A DNA stretch of 64,000 nucleotides from Welwitschia mirabilis (GCA_051453625.1 JBOZIK010000001.1:297215495-297279494); one strand, 5' to 3'. Shown: positions 49,501-61,602, numbered from the stretch's first letter. The notes: a model not told the origin generated them from the sequence alone. A program made the numbers and translations.

Positions 49501-49884
49501 ATAAGGATAACTAATGACTTTAATTTAGGACTACATAGATTTGTTAAAATCTATTTTAATTTAGAGTTATCAAATTTTACATTTAAATAATCTAGTTGCA
49601 CCTTGACCAAAAGGGATATGTATATGGTAATAATATGATTTTATGTACATTTTTTCCTTTTTACTTAAACAATCTATTTTCATGGTTGTGGAAGCATAAC
49701 AGAGGGTCTTACTCACTGAGGTTCATATAATTGATTATACTATCTAGTTTTAATTCTATTATTTAATAAAATTCCAATATTTAGTTCATGATTAATACAT
49801 AAGGCTCATGTAAAAGTGGGTAATCAAGAAAAAATGTAGAAGGGATTACTCAAAATTTAACATTTAATGTATAGGAAAACCACA
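46534..49884 (-). repeat. Chromovirus 5' LTR, uninterrupted copy
   Basis: About 3.35 kb. Begins TG on the plus strand at 46,534 and matches both segments of the 3' LTR (23,734-24,217 and 33,205-37,690). It gives the empty-site reference for the Ty3-like insertion (near 47,020) and for the 34,389-35,552 insertion (near 47,830). No open frames. Confidence 0.82.
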
Positions 49885-52800
49885 AGTATAAAAAACGCTA
49901 TTAATTTAGATTCTCTTCCCTGGTCTTAGAAGAGACAATAACACTTGTCTTTTAAGGTGAGCTACTAGATATATTCTACAGGGTGCCTAAAAATTAGGTA
50001 TCAAAAATGATTTCCCTTAAGGTACAAAGTAATAAAAAAATAGGATTATAGTAATGAGTAACTCCTAATGGGTATATCCTTATGAAATAAATATAAATAA
50101 AAAAAAGAAAAAAACAAAAATAGAAAGTAAGAATAGAAGGAAGAGAGGACTTACTTAGAAAAGGATGTATGATTTTTATCATTCTAAGATCTCCCTATAA
50201 TGAGGAAAGTTAAAGTAGATCTTGGCTATGGNNNNNNNNNNNNNNNNNNNNNNNNNNNNNNNNNNNNNNNNNNNNNNNNNNNNNNNNNNNNNNNNNNNNN
50301 NNNNNNNNNNNNNNNNNNNNNNGCCTTCCTCTTAAGAATATATGATTGAATTATTATTCATAGAAAAAAGGTTGTTTGAAACTAGGTCCTCTATTCACTA
50401 TCTTTAATGTATTTAAACATAAATCTTAATGATGTAAAGAAGAAATTATTTGTATTATAGAAATTATTAAAAAACCTGCATGATTTCTCTCTCCCATTTC
50501 ATTTGGAAAATGGTTATATAATTTTCCTCTTCTAAGGGAGGAGGAGAAGCTATAACGTTATGTTAAAAAATAAAAAGATAATGNNNNNNNNNNTAGAAGA
50601 AATAGATGCAAAAAGGTAGATCATCAAATGTATCCTCTAGAATCTTTTACAAATGGAGAATTTGTGTTTACCTACTAACTTAGAGTTGGAACTATTATAA
50701 AGTTGAGCTAAATTCCTGGGAAGTAGATGAATAAAAGTAAACTTCTCTAGTTCACTGAAAAATCACTAGACTAGAAGAGGACTTAGAAAGAAAGAGAGAA
50801 TGTACAGGGAATTCCCCAAATGTAAGACCTATACATGGAAGATAATAGGAGAGAATACCTCTTTGAGATGGTAGCATGGAAGAGGAAGTGACATGAAATA
50901 TTGGAAAAGGATTGAAGTGATGGTATCTAGATAAGACCTCTCAAGTAGCTCTAGATAAGTAGTGCCTTCTATAAACTAGTACTTATGATGCTTGGTGTAA
51001 TTGTTGTCATCAACAAGTTGTAGTTATCATCATAATAATAGTTACCAGTATGGTCCCTTATGGTATTACAAAAGGATTATCCTACCAAAATAGTAATCTT
51101 ATTCCTAGTCATTAAGCTTATACTTACTTCATGATGTAATGTCACAGATAGACTTACTTAAGTTTAGTGCATTCAAATGGTTTAGTACAACCTTATAAAT
51201 CTTTTAAACCCTAAATTAGTGAATCAAAATGGATGAAACCTCAAAAGTAAAATATGAGATAGAAAGAGATTTATAGAGATGGTAGAGAACTAAGTATAAG
51301 AAAGATGGTGGAGAACTAAGTGGAGGAAAGAGAACTAGTAAGAAGGAGTTCCCTAACTACTTAGATGTAGTTTAGGGAAAGGGAAACTAGGAAAACCAAT
51401 TTTTTAGATCTAAGAAAGTGTTGAGAGTTAAAGAATTTTATTATTGATAGGGAAAAACAGATTTCCATTCCTAGTGTATGGAAGAGGAGGGGATTTCATG
51501 TCTAGGGCATGGAAGATGAAGGAATTTAATGCCTTGGGAATGAAATTATAAAGGAAATAAAAGTGGGATAAGGTACAATGAGTGATAGGAAGAGGAAAAG
51601 AGAAAGAAGAAAGGTAGGAAGGATAAGAAAAGGGAAAAAAAGAAAGTAAGAAACAAGAGAAAGGAAATAAGAATAAGAAAAAAGAAAATGATTAAGATGA
51701 GATGAAAATCAAGGAGAGATGGAGGAGAAGAGGAATAAGCGTAAGGAAGAAGGATAAAGAGAGGGAAAAGAAGAGAAAAAAAGTAGAATAAAGAGAAATT
51801 AAAATAAAAGAGAGAAGAAGGATAAAAAGATTAAGAGAGATAAGGATTAAAGTGGAAGGAAGGAAGAGTGAGAAGAAGGAATAACAAGGAAAAATAATGA
51901 AGAGAAGAAAGGTAAGAAAATGGAATGGAGGAACAAAAGAGATGTAAAACGCTAAAGAGATTACCTTAGATGACTATTTTTGAGGTCATCCTATTGTATG
52001 ATCGAAACTTGAGTTATCTAATGTCTTTACCTAATCCTTGATACTACTATGACATGATAGAAAAATAGTAAAGGAAAAACCTGATTTTAGTGCTAAGAGG
52101 TAAATATTTAATCATCAAACGGAAATCATGATCCTAGAAATCCTAAGATTCCTAATGAAAGGATAATATACTAAAGAAAAGAAGGATTTCTATGACTTAT
52201 ACATGAAGTAGGCTAATCCTTCATGCCCTAGGCATGGAATCTAAGCAATTCTAGACCTTAAAACTAGAATCTATGCATATGGAAAGTGAAATAAAGGCAC
52301 CAACAAGTCATAAAAGAAAAAAAATGAAAATAAGAATAAGGAAAGAAATGAGAGTAGAAAAGGTAGGGATAAGGATAAGGGAAAGAAAAAGTAATAAGAG
52401 AGAAAAGAAAAAAAGATAAGAGAGAGGAGAAGATAATTTGTTGAGAACAAGAAATTCCCTAATTACTAGGGTAATGTTGGGATACAAAACTTGCTTACTT
52501 GTAGAATCTAAAATGCAAGAGGGGAGAAAAGTAAAAAGAAAGAAGTTAAATAAGTATTAGAAAGGTTAGGTTTTAACTAGAATTACTTTAATCACGATTA
52601 AGTGAAGAAAACTTAGGTAAATACATTTTTTGATGAGGGGTCTATTTCATAATGTGGAAATCCTTCCTTAATACTTATAAAAAATTATGAGGGCATGGAA
52701 AGTCTATTTTACATCTCACATTTATGCGTTTCTTGAAGTTTTGATTTTAAAAGTGCATGACCTTGTCTTGTTATCATCATGGCTATCTAACCAAGCATAC

Positions 52801-53950
52801 TTGCTTCTAGAGTGGGTTTATCTTTTCAAACTACAAAAGAGATCCATTTGATATCTTCCTCTTCCATTCTTGTTGAATGAATTTTTGTCTTTTTGTTTGT
52901 AGTGGACTTGCTTTCTTTCTTGTCATTTTAGATTAGGAAATGATGGAGTCTTGCTATTATTCTACTTTAACAAAAATTATTCCCATGAGTTTNNNNNNNN
53001 NNGGTAATAGGTTGTCACCTTAGGATAAAGGAATAATGCAACTATGATAGCATCAAATGCTTCTCTTTCTTTTATCTCATAATTCATAGTAAGGATTTGG
53101 GTAGGAATTTGAAGAGATCAAGTTTATATGAGATAATTTACTTTCCTATCTTTAAGGTATTTTATCATTAGATAGAGGATGTCATATATATACTTAGAAC
53201 CTGATTTAGAGGAAAAAATGGTTTTAAATTATATATACTCAATAAACTTTAAAGTCACTCCATATACAGATCATAATGTCATTAGAAGGTATCAGCTAGA
53301 TGTTCATATTAACTTTCCATAATCATATCAACATGCATCCACTTTAGCTATTAAAGAGTAATAATTTGATAACCCTTTTATAAAGTAAAAGCACCATAAC
53401 ATCCTTGTAAAGTCATTAAAGAATTATAAAGGAATTTTAGTATATCTACTCCAAGAATCTATCTGATCAATGTGCTTGTTTGCCTACTTCTATCTCCTAG
53501 TATTAGATCAAAAAACTCACATTTTCCACATGGTTTTTAAGAAAATGTGTGAAGTGATAACTCATGGAAATCACTTCACCTCAGTGGAGAACATATGAAG
53601 TAAGGTAGTAATCATCCTAACTCACTACTAGAAGAATGAATGGATGCAATGTATAGGTTCATTTTACATTTAAAAAATGCAAGTATAGTAAAATGATATG
53701 ATAGTACATCAAGATGTGGTAACTCTTCCTAAAGATGTAAAAGATATTCTGTGGAATAACTTCTTTCTACATGTGAAGTGTAAGATGATGAATTTAATAT
53801 AGGATGGAATATTAAAAAGAGAAGTGGGTATCCATGGAGGCTAAGATGGAGAAGTATCTAAAGGCTTTCCTCAAAAGGGAGAAATGAATAACACCTATTA
53901 AGAAATATTCTTTGAAGGGGAAGAAAGAGGTAAAAAACATAGGCATAGAT
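49885..53950. other. Purine-rich non-coding region
   Basis: This is the sequence beyond the chromovirus. Because that element interrupts the Tat-like element, the 3' untranslated region or LTR of the latter should start here, but I could not show homology. It contains gaps at 50,232-50,322, 50,584-50,593 and 52,993-53,002. Recurrent near-palindromic 'catgccctaggcatgg'-type motifs occur near 51,470, 51,500 and 52,220. No domain recognised. Confidence 0.4.
51570..51960 (+). repeat. Long purine-rich tract
   Basis: By hand count about 88% of bases in 51,601-51,960 are A or G on the plus strand, in irregular GAA/GGA/AAG runs without a fixed period. A second, shorter tract lies at 52,310-52,440. 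Such tracts occur in the 3' untranslated regions of some plant Ty3 elements, but the length here is notable. Confidence 0.8.
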
Positions 53951-54059
53951 GAGGAGAATATATAGATTTTCAAGGATCTATTGGATATGGTATTATCTCT
54001 TATTATCTTGTTATTTCTACTTGGCCTTCTTTTTTTAATGACATTCCCTCTAATGTAGA

Positions 54060-54540
54060 TTAGGAGGACTTAGATCCTCTTCTTGGAAATAAGACATATG
54101 CTTTAGAGGGATTATCTAGGTCTAATAGCAAGGGAAAGTTAGTCCTATTAGAGAAGAAAGAAAAACCTATCATGGAAAGTATGCCTTCCCCTTATGAGTT
54201 ATATTATTTTATTGACTACTTTTGATACCTACTAGAAACATCTTCTAATACTTTTTTAATTGATATAGTTATAAGTAGAGAAGGTTCTCTTTTCTCAATA
54301 AAGAGGGATATTTCTTTAAAACTTGTAATGTACACTTTGGCTAGTCCCTTAAAGCTTAGAAAGAAGTACGAGGAAGAGAGTCAATAGGAGCTCATAAGAT
54401 ATAGGTATCATATGAAAAAAATAAGGCAAAGAATAGACAAAGTTGAGAAGGAGGTAGAAGCTAAAAGAAAAGAGGCAGAAAGACTAAGAAATGTGATTGA
54501 GAGGTGTTTTAAGTAATTTAAGGGAAAGGTATGCTAAACA
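54060..54540 (+). pseudogene. Degenerate coding remnant with coiled coil
   Basis: One plus-strand frame is open with three stops. It reads EDLDPLLGNKTYALEGLSRS, then a Lys/Glu stretch, then LYYFIDYF near 54,200 and RKKYEEESQ near 54,360. A strongly charged heptad-like segment (KKIRQRIDKVEKEVEAKRKE, continuing AERLRNVIERC) follows at 54,415-54,505. The latter is a clear coiled coil. I do not recognise the family; a gag-like or accessory protein of a retroelement is possible given the surroundings. Confidence 0.5.
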
Positions 54541-55106
54541 ATATTTCATTTAAAGGAATAGTTAATGAAGGCTAAGAACATAGCCAAGGGTGTCTTTGTT
54601 ACCTACTAGAAAAGTAGGTGAAAAAGGAGTATCATAGTTGAGCTTCTTTAACTATAAGTTACTTTTACCCCTCCTAGAGTTTATGATAATGGTATATGGA
54701 GTTAAGGCAAGAAGAGTTCTATGAATTAGTTCAAACTTATTGAGGGTTATATGCCCCTTTTCCATCATACTTTCTATTAGTATTCATAGTGCAAGGATAC
54801 CTACCCATTTGTTTCTTTTATCTATTTAGTCTGGTATTCATAGTATAGGGACATGTATCCATTCTTTAAGTTTATCTTTTTAGTAATAACCTTTCTTATA
54901 AAATCCTTTTTTTGAATATAAGAACTTATTATTCTCTTTTTTTAAAGACTTTATTATAATATTCTCTTTTTTTATAGACTTTATTCTAGACTAACTTAAG
55001 AAAATAAAATAACTCTAAAAACCTCAAAGTACTAGAAGTGCAAAATTAAATTTACTATGTAAATATTTAAACAATTTTAGTTTTTTTTCTTATTATATAT
55101 AAGAGA

Positions 55107-56240
55107 TGCCTAAGAAGGCCTTGAAGTAATGGCAAAGTTGGACTCCATTATAAGTATCTAGCAGTTCTCTCCCTTGTAAGTCTACTACCTTATGATCCTT
55201 ACCTCTCATAAAAGGAGTTATTTGATGAGATCCTAATCAAAGAGAGGTGAAGCTCTAGTGTGCTTTCATATTTTATATTATTCTATCTCTTAATAATACT
55301 AGGTCTTGTATGTAAAATATCTTGAGAATAGCCCTCTCATCAGACTACCTCTTTATGATGTTCTAGTATCTAAGAATGGTAAGAAGAGCTTCATCTTAAG
55401 TGTCTTGCAATTTCAAGATGATAGCTTCCTATCTAATAGAGTCTCTAAGGCGATGAAGTATTCCTTATGAATTCATATGGATAACAAGGAAAGTTATTTA
55501 GTTATATACCAAGTAGTAAGGACTAGAATTGATGCTAGTCTTGTATCTTAGTCTATGAGCCTACAAGGCATGCTTGATGAGGACATGCTAACTTCTTAGT
55601 TTCTTTTGTATGATGGACTTCCTACCTTCACAAAAGTATAAGAAGTCTTCTTCTCCTCTTGTAAAGGGAGAGTATGAAGTAATAACTATATTATTTATTC
55701 CTATGAGAAAGTTCTTATTGAAATATTTCATCTTTCTATTTCCTTGAGGAAATACTTTGTAGAAGTCTTTAAGATGATTTGGTAGTTATGACATCACTTT
55801 GGAAAATGGTTAAAGGTGAAGGCCTCTTTATTATCATAGATTAGTTTATAAGGGTTCCTAAAGCAAGTGATGATGTTATTCTTTAGGAAATTTATCATTA
55901 TATCAATGTTTAATTAATAGGTGGTTTTGAATTTCATGCAACATGTAGAATAGTTAATAGAAGTGAGGATAAAAGAATGAATAGTAGAGAAAGAGGGATA
56001 GATTTTACTAATGATGTCTAATGTCCATGTAGTAAAGGGTCAAGTATCAAAGATAAGAAATAGGGATAGAGTAGGTTATGATTCATTGGTAAAAATTGCT
56101 AGTAGACATTACAAGTCTAAACATGGTGAAATGTATCTTTACCATAGTAGTCCATTAATATCCTGCCTATGTAACTTGTGTTGTCAATGGACTAGTAGAA
56201 GTATGGCATTCATTTGTTATGTTATAGAACTCTTATAATA
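55107..56240 (+). pseudogene. Unidentified plus-strand coding remnant
   Basis: Fairly continuous peptide runs occur in shifting plus-strand frames, for example LSNRVSKAMKYSL, MDNKESYLVIYQVVRTRIDA and GMLDEDMLTS at 55,430-55,600, GFEFHATCRIVNRSEDKR at 55,925-55,975, and an open 75-codon stretch at 56,011-56,238. None matches a domain I know. No minus-strand integrase of the neighbouring Tat-like fragment could be read here either. Confidence 0.4.
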
Positions 56241-56499
56241 GTTATTAGGCTTTATTTTGAGTGACACATCAAAGGTAAATATTAACATAATTCTTATGAA
56301 AAAGTATTTCCCTCTTTATCATAATCTAGTAGCTTTTGCTCTAAATGCTTTTTTAAATGATATGAAGTTATCATTTGGAATGGATTCATCAATGAGATAA
56401 AGATAGATGAACTCATAATAGGGTTTTGTTAAAAATTAAAGAGAAATAGTAGAAAAATAAAAATCATTTAAAGTCAAGCTTCTTCTTTAGTATGAGTGA

Positions 56500-56810
56500 T
56501 GAAGTGATCTCTTACTAGGCCCATACCCCTAACTAGCTCAGTAGGTAAGAGATGAATGTTGTACTTTTACAAGCTTAAAATCTATTTTAATCTTATTAGA
56601 TTTACGTCCTTTTCTTTTAATAAAGTATTTACTATAGATTTAATGACCACATCCTAGACCTTAAATCTTAATATGTAGTATCTAAACTTCTTTAATTCCT
56701 TGATTAAAAAAAAAGCATATTTCTCCAAGTCATGATAAGATACTTTAGCATCATGAAATAATTTATGAATGAATGAAACTAGGTATTCTCCATGTTCATC
56801 TTTTAGATCT
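56500..56810 (-). pseudogene. Ty3 RNase H domain (degenerate)
   Basis: The minus strand reads DEHGEYLVSFIHKLFHDAKV near 56,805-56,750 (family GxExPIxFxSKxLxDAE). It continues with YHDLEKYAFFLIKELKKFRY near 56,740-56,680 (family YxxxEKQAxALVKALKxFRxYIL), and LLPTELVRGMGLVRDH near 56,545-56,500 (family IxPTKLVxGQGLAKLL). Few stops occur in this stretch, so it is better preserved than the copy at 22 kb. Confidence 0.85.
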
Positions 56811-57199
56811 TGTTTTTTTAGGTGAGGATGACTTTAGTAATGGTTTTGAAAGCATAAGCATAAATGAAAATTTATTTTGAGAAGTTAGGACTTACAAGCC
56901 CTAGAATGATGCTAATGCCTTCTTGCTTAATTTGGATGTTTTCTTTCTTTTTAAAGAATATACAAATAGTACATTATTATTTAGTAATAACATGATAAAA
57001 GTCACTATCTCTAAGAATTCTAGGATGAAGCATTATATAAAGTTAATATTCATCAAGAATCATTAAAAATATTTAAAGGATCCTAAAAGAGGAATTTTTT
57101 AGATGACTAGTATGCATTTTGAATTCACTATTTTGCCTTCATCTGAGATAATGCATCCTAGCATCTTATCTAAGATGATAGTAATGATGCTTTTCTTTA

Positions 57200-57650
57200 A
57201 ATTAAGAAAGACCCTAAATTATCATAAGAACATCTTCCTAAAATCTTGCACATGATCATCTTACTTATCTAAATAGACTATAATTTCATCCAAATAAATA
57301 ACAATACATTTTCTAATTAGTCTTGTTAATGTATGTTTTATAGCCCTTTAGAATGCATATTTAGTGTTGATCAACCTAAATAACATCCTTTTATAAGAGT
57401 AGGAACCCCATTTAGTGCTGAAATCCATTTTGACTTAGTTTGAAATGATTAATTTTATCTAATTATGATTAAAAAATCCATCTAAAAAAGAAAATAATTT
57501 GGCACCTACTACCTTCTACAACACTTCTTTAATGGTTGGGATAAGGTACTATCTTTAACAAAGTCTTTGTTTAAATTATGAAAATACATGCAAAGAATAA
57601 TTTTTTTACTTTTATTTCTAAGGAAAATAAGATTAGTAAACTAATTTATA
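57200..57650 (-). pseudogene. Ty3/Tat-like reverse transcriptase (degenerate)
   Basis: The minus strand shows KWGSYSYKRMLFRLINTKYA near 57,430-57,370 (family KWGTYxYxVMPFGLxNAGAT) and IVIYLDEIIVYLDK near 57,315-57,275, in which the catalytic YLDD reads YLDE. DDHVQDFRKMF follows near 57,265-57,235 (family EDHIxHLRxVF). Upstream, a degraded 'CVDYRxLN...' region extends to about 57,640. The change of the second active-site Asp to Glu would by itself impair the polymerase. Confidence 0.82.
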
Positions 57651-57820
57651 TATTTGATGGAATAGATCATACCTACATGTAGAGCTTGTCAACTTCTGTT
57701 TTATTAAGGATTCTAGTACTAGGTTAACCCTTCTCTACCTTTGCCTCAATGACTTAGTGCTTTTTTTAAGTGAACTAGTATGAGTTAGTATTTGTGGATT
57801 AAAGTCCTTTAAGTCTTTAT

Positions 57821-58226
57821 ATGACTACGTAAATACATCTATAAACTCATAATAGCATGACAAAATAGCATGTCTCTCTTGAATACAATACGTATTTCTA
57901 GTTTAATACCCATAAGTTCATGTGGAAAACCTAGATTAACCTCTTCCACTTATTCATATATGTAGTAATGACGGAAAGAAAGATATAGATGTAAGTTAAA
58001 TAACTTTATTAGCTAAATGAATCTTGTGGAAATCGCATTTCTATGAAGTTGTAGCACATTATTTAAGATGAAATGTCCATCCTTCTTTAAGTCCTCTTCC
58101 TCATTTAATGTTTGAATTTTAAACTTACCTTAATTAAGCATGAACCTAAAGATATCCTTATTCCTTTTAAATACTTTAAAGTTTATGACATTATCTAGGA
58201 CTCATTTTTCTAAGTAAGTATAAATT
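57821..58226. other. Degenerate upstream pol sequence, no domain named
   Basis: Partly readable on the minus strand (for example PHELMGIKLEIRIVFKRDML near 57,930-57,870) in the position of the region between protease or aRNH and RT. I could not identify an aRNH here. Confidence 0.35.
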
Positions 58227-59571
58227 TAAAGTCCCTCAGCTACTGGGTTTCTCTCATGGATAAGTATTGTGGTTTGTATTTGTATAAATGTTAGCTTCTT
58301 AAGTAGATTATATTATCCATAAGTGATAGGATCGCGAACCATAGAGGTGGGATGTATATGTCCTTTCAAAAATTAACAAATAATCTGAATTAAATCAATC
58401 TAGATACAACTTACATACATCAAATAAATTATTCTAGGAAGTGCACAATATAAAAAATGAAAAACTAAAAGCATAAACTACTACTTTGATGTAAGTCTAA
58501 TTTATAGTGGTTTAGGAAATTCCCCACTCCACTATTAATGATTAGCTTNNNNNNNNNNTAGATCTTGGATCTCTATTACTCCACCAGGTATTCTAGATTT
58601 ACTTATAACCTTTACAGATGGAATTTTTTAGGCTAAGTCTCAATCTTTAAGATGGATTTTTTAAGGCTTAGTCTCAACCTTTAGAACAAAATTTTCAATG
58701 CTTAGCTCAACATTTAAAATGGACTTTTCAAGGCTTAGTCTTAATATTTAGAATGGACTTTTCAAGGCTTAGTCTCAACCTTTGACAAACAGAGCAGTGA
58801 TGTCTCAAAAGCATAGATATTACTCGTTGTGAAATCAGTACAATAGATGGAGCTCTCCTCCTATAGAAGTATAACCAATGAAGCTCTAGANNNNNNNNNN
58901 NNNNNNNNNNNNNNNNNNNNNNNNNNNNNNNNNNNNNNNNNNNNNNNNNNNNNNNNNNNNNNNNNNNNNNNNNNNNNNNNNNNNNNNNNNTAAAGTCCCT
59001 CAACTCCTGGGTTACTAACTAGGATTTCTCTCATGGATAAGTATTATGGTCTGTATTTTTGTAAATGTTACCTTCTCAAGTAGATCATATTATTCATAAG
59101 TGATAAGATCAAGAACCATAGAGGTGGGGTGTATATGTCCTTTCAAAAATTAACAAATAATCTAAATTAAATCAATCTAGATACAACTTGCATACATTAA
59201 ATAAATTATTCTAGGACGTGCACAATATAAAAAATCAAAAACTAAAAGTACAAACTACCACTTTGATGTAAGTCTAGGTTCACTTATAACCTTTACAGAT
59301 GGAATTTTTTAGGCTAAGTCTTAACATTTGGAATGGATTTTTTAAGGCTTAGTCTCAACCTTTAGAACAAAATTTTCAATGCTTAGCTTAACCTTTAAAA
59401 TGGACTTTTCAAGGCTTAGTCTCAATCTTTAGAATGGATTTTTCAAGGCTTAGTCTTAACCTTTGACAAACAGAGTAGTGATGTCTCAAAAGCATAGATA
59501 TCACTCATTGTGAAATCAGTACAATAGATGGAGCTCTCCTCCTATAGACGTATAGTCAATGAAGCTCTAGA
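58227..59571. repeat. ~0.6-kb direct duplication flanking a 100-N gap
   Basis: 58,227-58,890 recurs at 58,991-59,571 with few substitutions. The left copy has about 90 extra bases around a 10-N gap (58,549-58,558) that the right copy lacks. Both copies include the same ~34-bp minisatellite. This fits two alleles of one locus, one with an indel, placed in tandem. Confidence 0.85.
58618..58783. repeat. ~34-bp minisatellite, five units
   Basis: Units are built on 'atggacttttcaaggcttag' plus a 'tctcaacctttaga' tail, with one unit diverged ('caaaattttcaatgcttagc'). The same array is present in the duplicate copy at 59,299-59,463. Such short direct repeats are common inside plant LTRs. Confidence 0.8.
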
Positions 59572-59879
59572 TCTAACTTTGAATGAAGTAAGTATTCTAA
59601 GTTAGATCTCCTCTAGTCAGAAATGTAGATTCCAAGATACAGCAATGATAACAACACAAATACATCACTTGATCTTTTAGATCCAATAGATTTTACCAAA
59701 TGAAAGTGATTCCAAAAAGATTGATTGGTTATCTATGACTTATCTATTTATAATAAAAGGATATTAGGATATAATACATTTTAATTGTACCTCTAATGAT
59801 TGTAAATGACTATAAAATAGTTACCTAATGATTAGATAATGGATACATAATGTTTAAAAAAATTTCATTTTCACTTTGT

Positions 59880-60400
59880 CTGGTCGATCTCATGTGGTGT
59901 CGTGAGTTACATAGATCATCCAAAAGAAAAATTTTATCCCCCCCAATTCTTAGATATCCTATTGTATCTATTCCATTTGGGTGTAGTTGATCCTAGTCCA
60001 GTCATTGCTATTTATTTTGCTGCCTACGTTTCTAAAAAATCTTTCCTGTTTTTTGCATTAAATTTGGTTATCCTCATCCTGGGTCTGGTTGATCCTGCAA
60101 TAATTTGGTCAAGCATACTAGCTTCTTAGTACACAGGTTCGGTCAACCCCATCATAAAAGTCTGATCAACTCCTTATCTTTTAGTTTAAGAATATTGTCT
60201 ATTAGGTCCTCAAATCTAGTCAACCCCATAAAGGTCTAGTCCATCCCTTACCATTTGGTTCAGGGACATGAGTTCTTTAAGTTATAAGTCCAATTAACCC
60301 CATCAAAATCCAGTTGATCCATTTAGATGTAGTTCATTTCCCTTTGTCTACTTTAGGTGTGATTAATTCCTTAAGAATCCAGTTAACCCCTCTTGAGGAT
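59880..60400. repeat. Cluster of 'ggtcaacccc/gttgatcc' motifs
   Basis: Variants of 'ggtcaacccc', 'gttgatcct' and 'gattaattcc' recur about every 35-60 bases, for example near 59,883, 59,987, 60,089, 60,139, 60,218, 60,295 and 60,313. A related series ('ggttgactacc', 'ggtcgactatc') occurs at 40,740-41,050, and single motifs occur near 63,460. The plus-strand open frame at 59,902-60,129 is a by-product of this repeat and not a gene. Confidence 0.55.
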
Positions 60401-61480
60401 AAATGAATAAATAGATTTCTAGTTCATATTTTAATTCTATATTTTAACCTATAAAAATATTAAACTCTTTTAGACAAAATACACAATATTTTACATATAA
60501 AAGACATTAGTTTGACATCAATTGATAAAACATAATACAATAATCTTCCCCTTTGACATTGATGGCAAACAATGCCTAGTTGTGATAAAATTAAAATCCA
60601 TAGAAAAGCTCCCCCTTATAAAATGCTTATTTTCAAAGAAATAATTCAAGTTGAGACAAGGTAAGGTATTTGGAATAAATAATATTTTATGTTTTTGAAT
60701 GAAACCAATGAAATTATGCACAATTGAGAAATTANNNNNNNNNNNNNNNNNNNNNNNNNNNNNNNNNNNNNNNNNNNNNNNNNNNNNNNNNNNNNNNNNN
60801 NNNNNNNNNNNNNNNNNNNNNNNNNNNNNNNNNNNNNNNNNNNNNNNNNNNNNNNNNNNNNNNNNNNNNNNNNNNNNNNNNNNNNNNNNNNNNNNNNNNN
60901 NNNNNNNNNNNNNNNNNNNNNNNNNNNNNNNNNNNNNNNNNNNNNNNNNNNNNNNNNNNNNNNNNNNNNNNNNNNNNNNNNNNNNNNNNNNNNNNNNNNN
61001 NNNNNNNNNNNNNNNNNNNNNNNNNNNNNNNNNNNNNNNNNNNNNNNNNNNNNNNNNNNNNNNNNNNNNNNNNNNNNNNNNNNNNNNNNNNNNNNNNNNN
61101 NNNNNNNNNNNNNNNNNNNNNNNNNNNNNNNNNNNNNNNNNNNNNNNNNNNNNNNNNNNNNNNNNNNNNNNNNNNNNNNNNNNNNNNNNNNNNNNNNNNN
61201 NNNNNNNNNNNNNNNNNNNNNNNNNAACCTTATGATAAAAATAATTTTGATTAAGAAGACTTATTCAACATTGAATCATATGACACAAATTGTGATTCAT
61301 TTCCAAATGTTACAAGGATTTTAAGCTTTTCAAAATAAATCATAAGAAAACATATTTGACACATATAATTTGAAAAGGCACAACGAAATGTTTCTATTAA
61401 AATAGATAATTTCATTGTATTAGATATGAAAAAACCATTACAGAACTAACATGCAAGCATAACAAAATAAAGGCGCTCAT
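60401..61480. other. Non-coding stretch with 491-N gap
   Basis: AT-rich, no domain recognised. Ns occupy 60,735-61,225. Confidence 0.5.
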
Positions 61481-61602
61481 CAAGAGCATACAACTGAACT
61501 TATAAAAAGGTTAACAACACAACTAATTATTCCCTTTTTTGACTTTAATGATAAAGGATAGAATACAAAACATAATCTAAAACAAAATATTTCAATCAGA
61601 CT

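Larger units (their letters stand above)
23734..49885 (-). mobile_element. Tekay-like chromovirus (Ty3/gypsy), nested and degenerate
   Basis: The 5' LTR is 46,534-49,884, with a tRNA-iMet-like primer site at 46,519-46,530 immediately downstream on the minus strand. Then come gag (about 46,120-45,940), protease (43,400-43,080), RT and RNase H (42,720-41,645), and integrase (40,570-39,247). The 3' LTR is split: 37,690 down to 33,205, then 24,217 down to 23,734. The two LTRs have matching net lengths of about 3.3 kb once insertions are removed. Long LTRs, an iMet site and the FxDD-type RT suggest the Tekay/Del lineage. 'GTATA' occurs near both outer ends (23,727-23,731 and 49,886-49,890) and may be a target duplication, though not perfectly placed. 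Confidence 0.82.
56450..57820 (-). mobile_element. Second Tat-like Ty3/gypsy fragment
   Basis: Minus-strand order is a linker (about 57,810-57,680), RT (57,650-57,200) and RNase H (56,810-56,500), resembling the plus-strand element at 20-23 kb. The integrase and LTRs are not recognised; the upstream side is interrupted near 58,200 by LTR-like sequence. Confidence 0.72.

Noticed and set aside
49994-50182. Minus-strand 62-codon frame rich in Phe and Leu
   Set aside because: It is the complement of a purine-rich tract, which automatically gives Phe/Leu/Ser-rich frames.
59902-60129. Plus-strand 75-codon hydrophobic open frame
   Set aside because: It falls on the 'gttgatcc' motif cluster and has no conserved pattern or gene context. 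It is most likely a chance frame.
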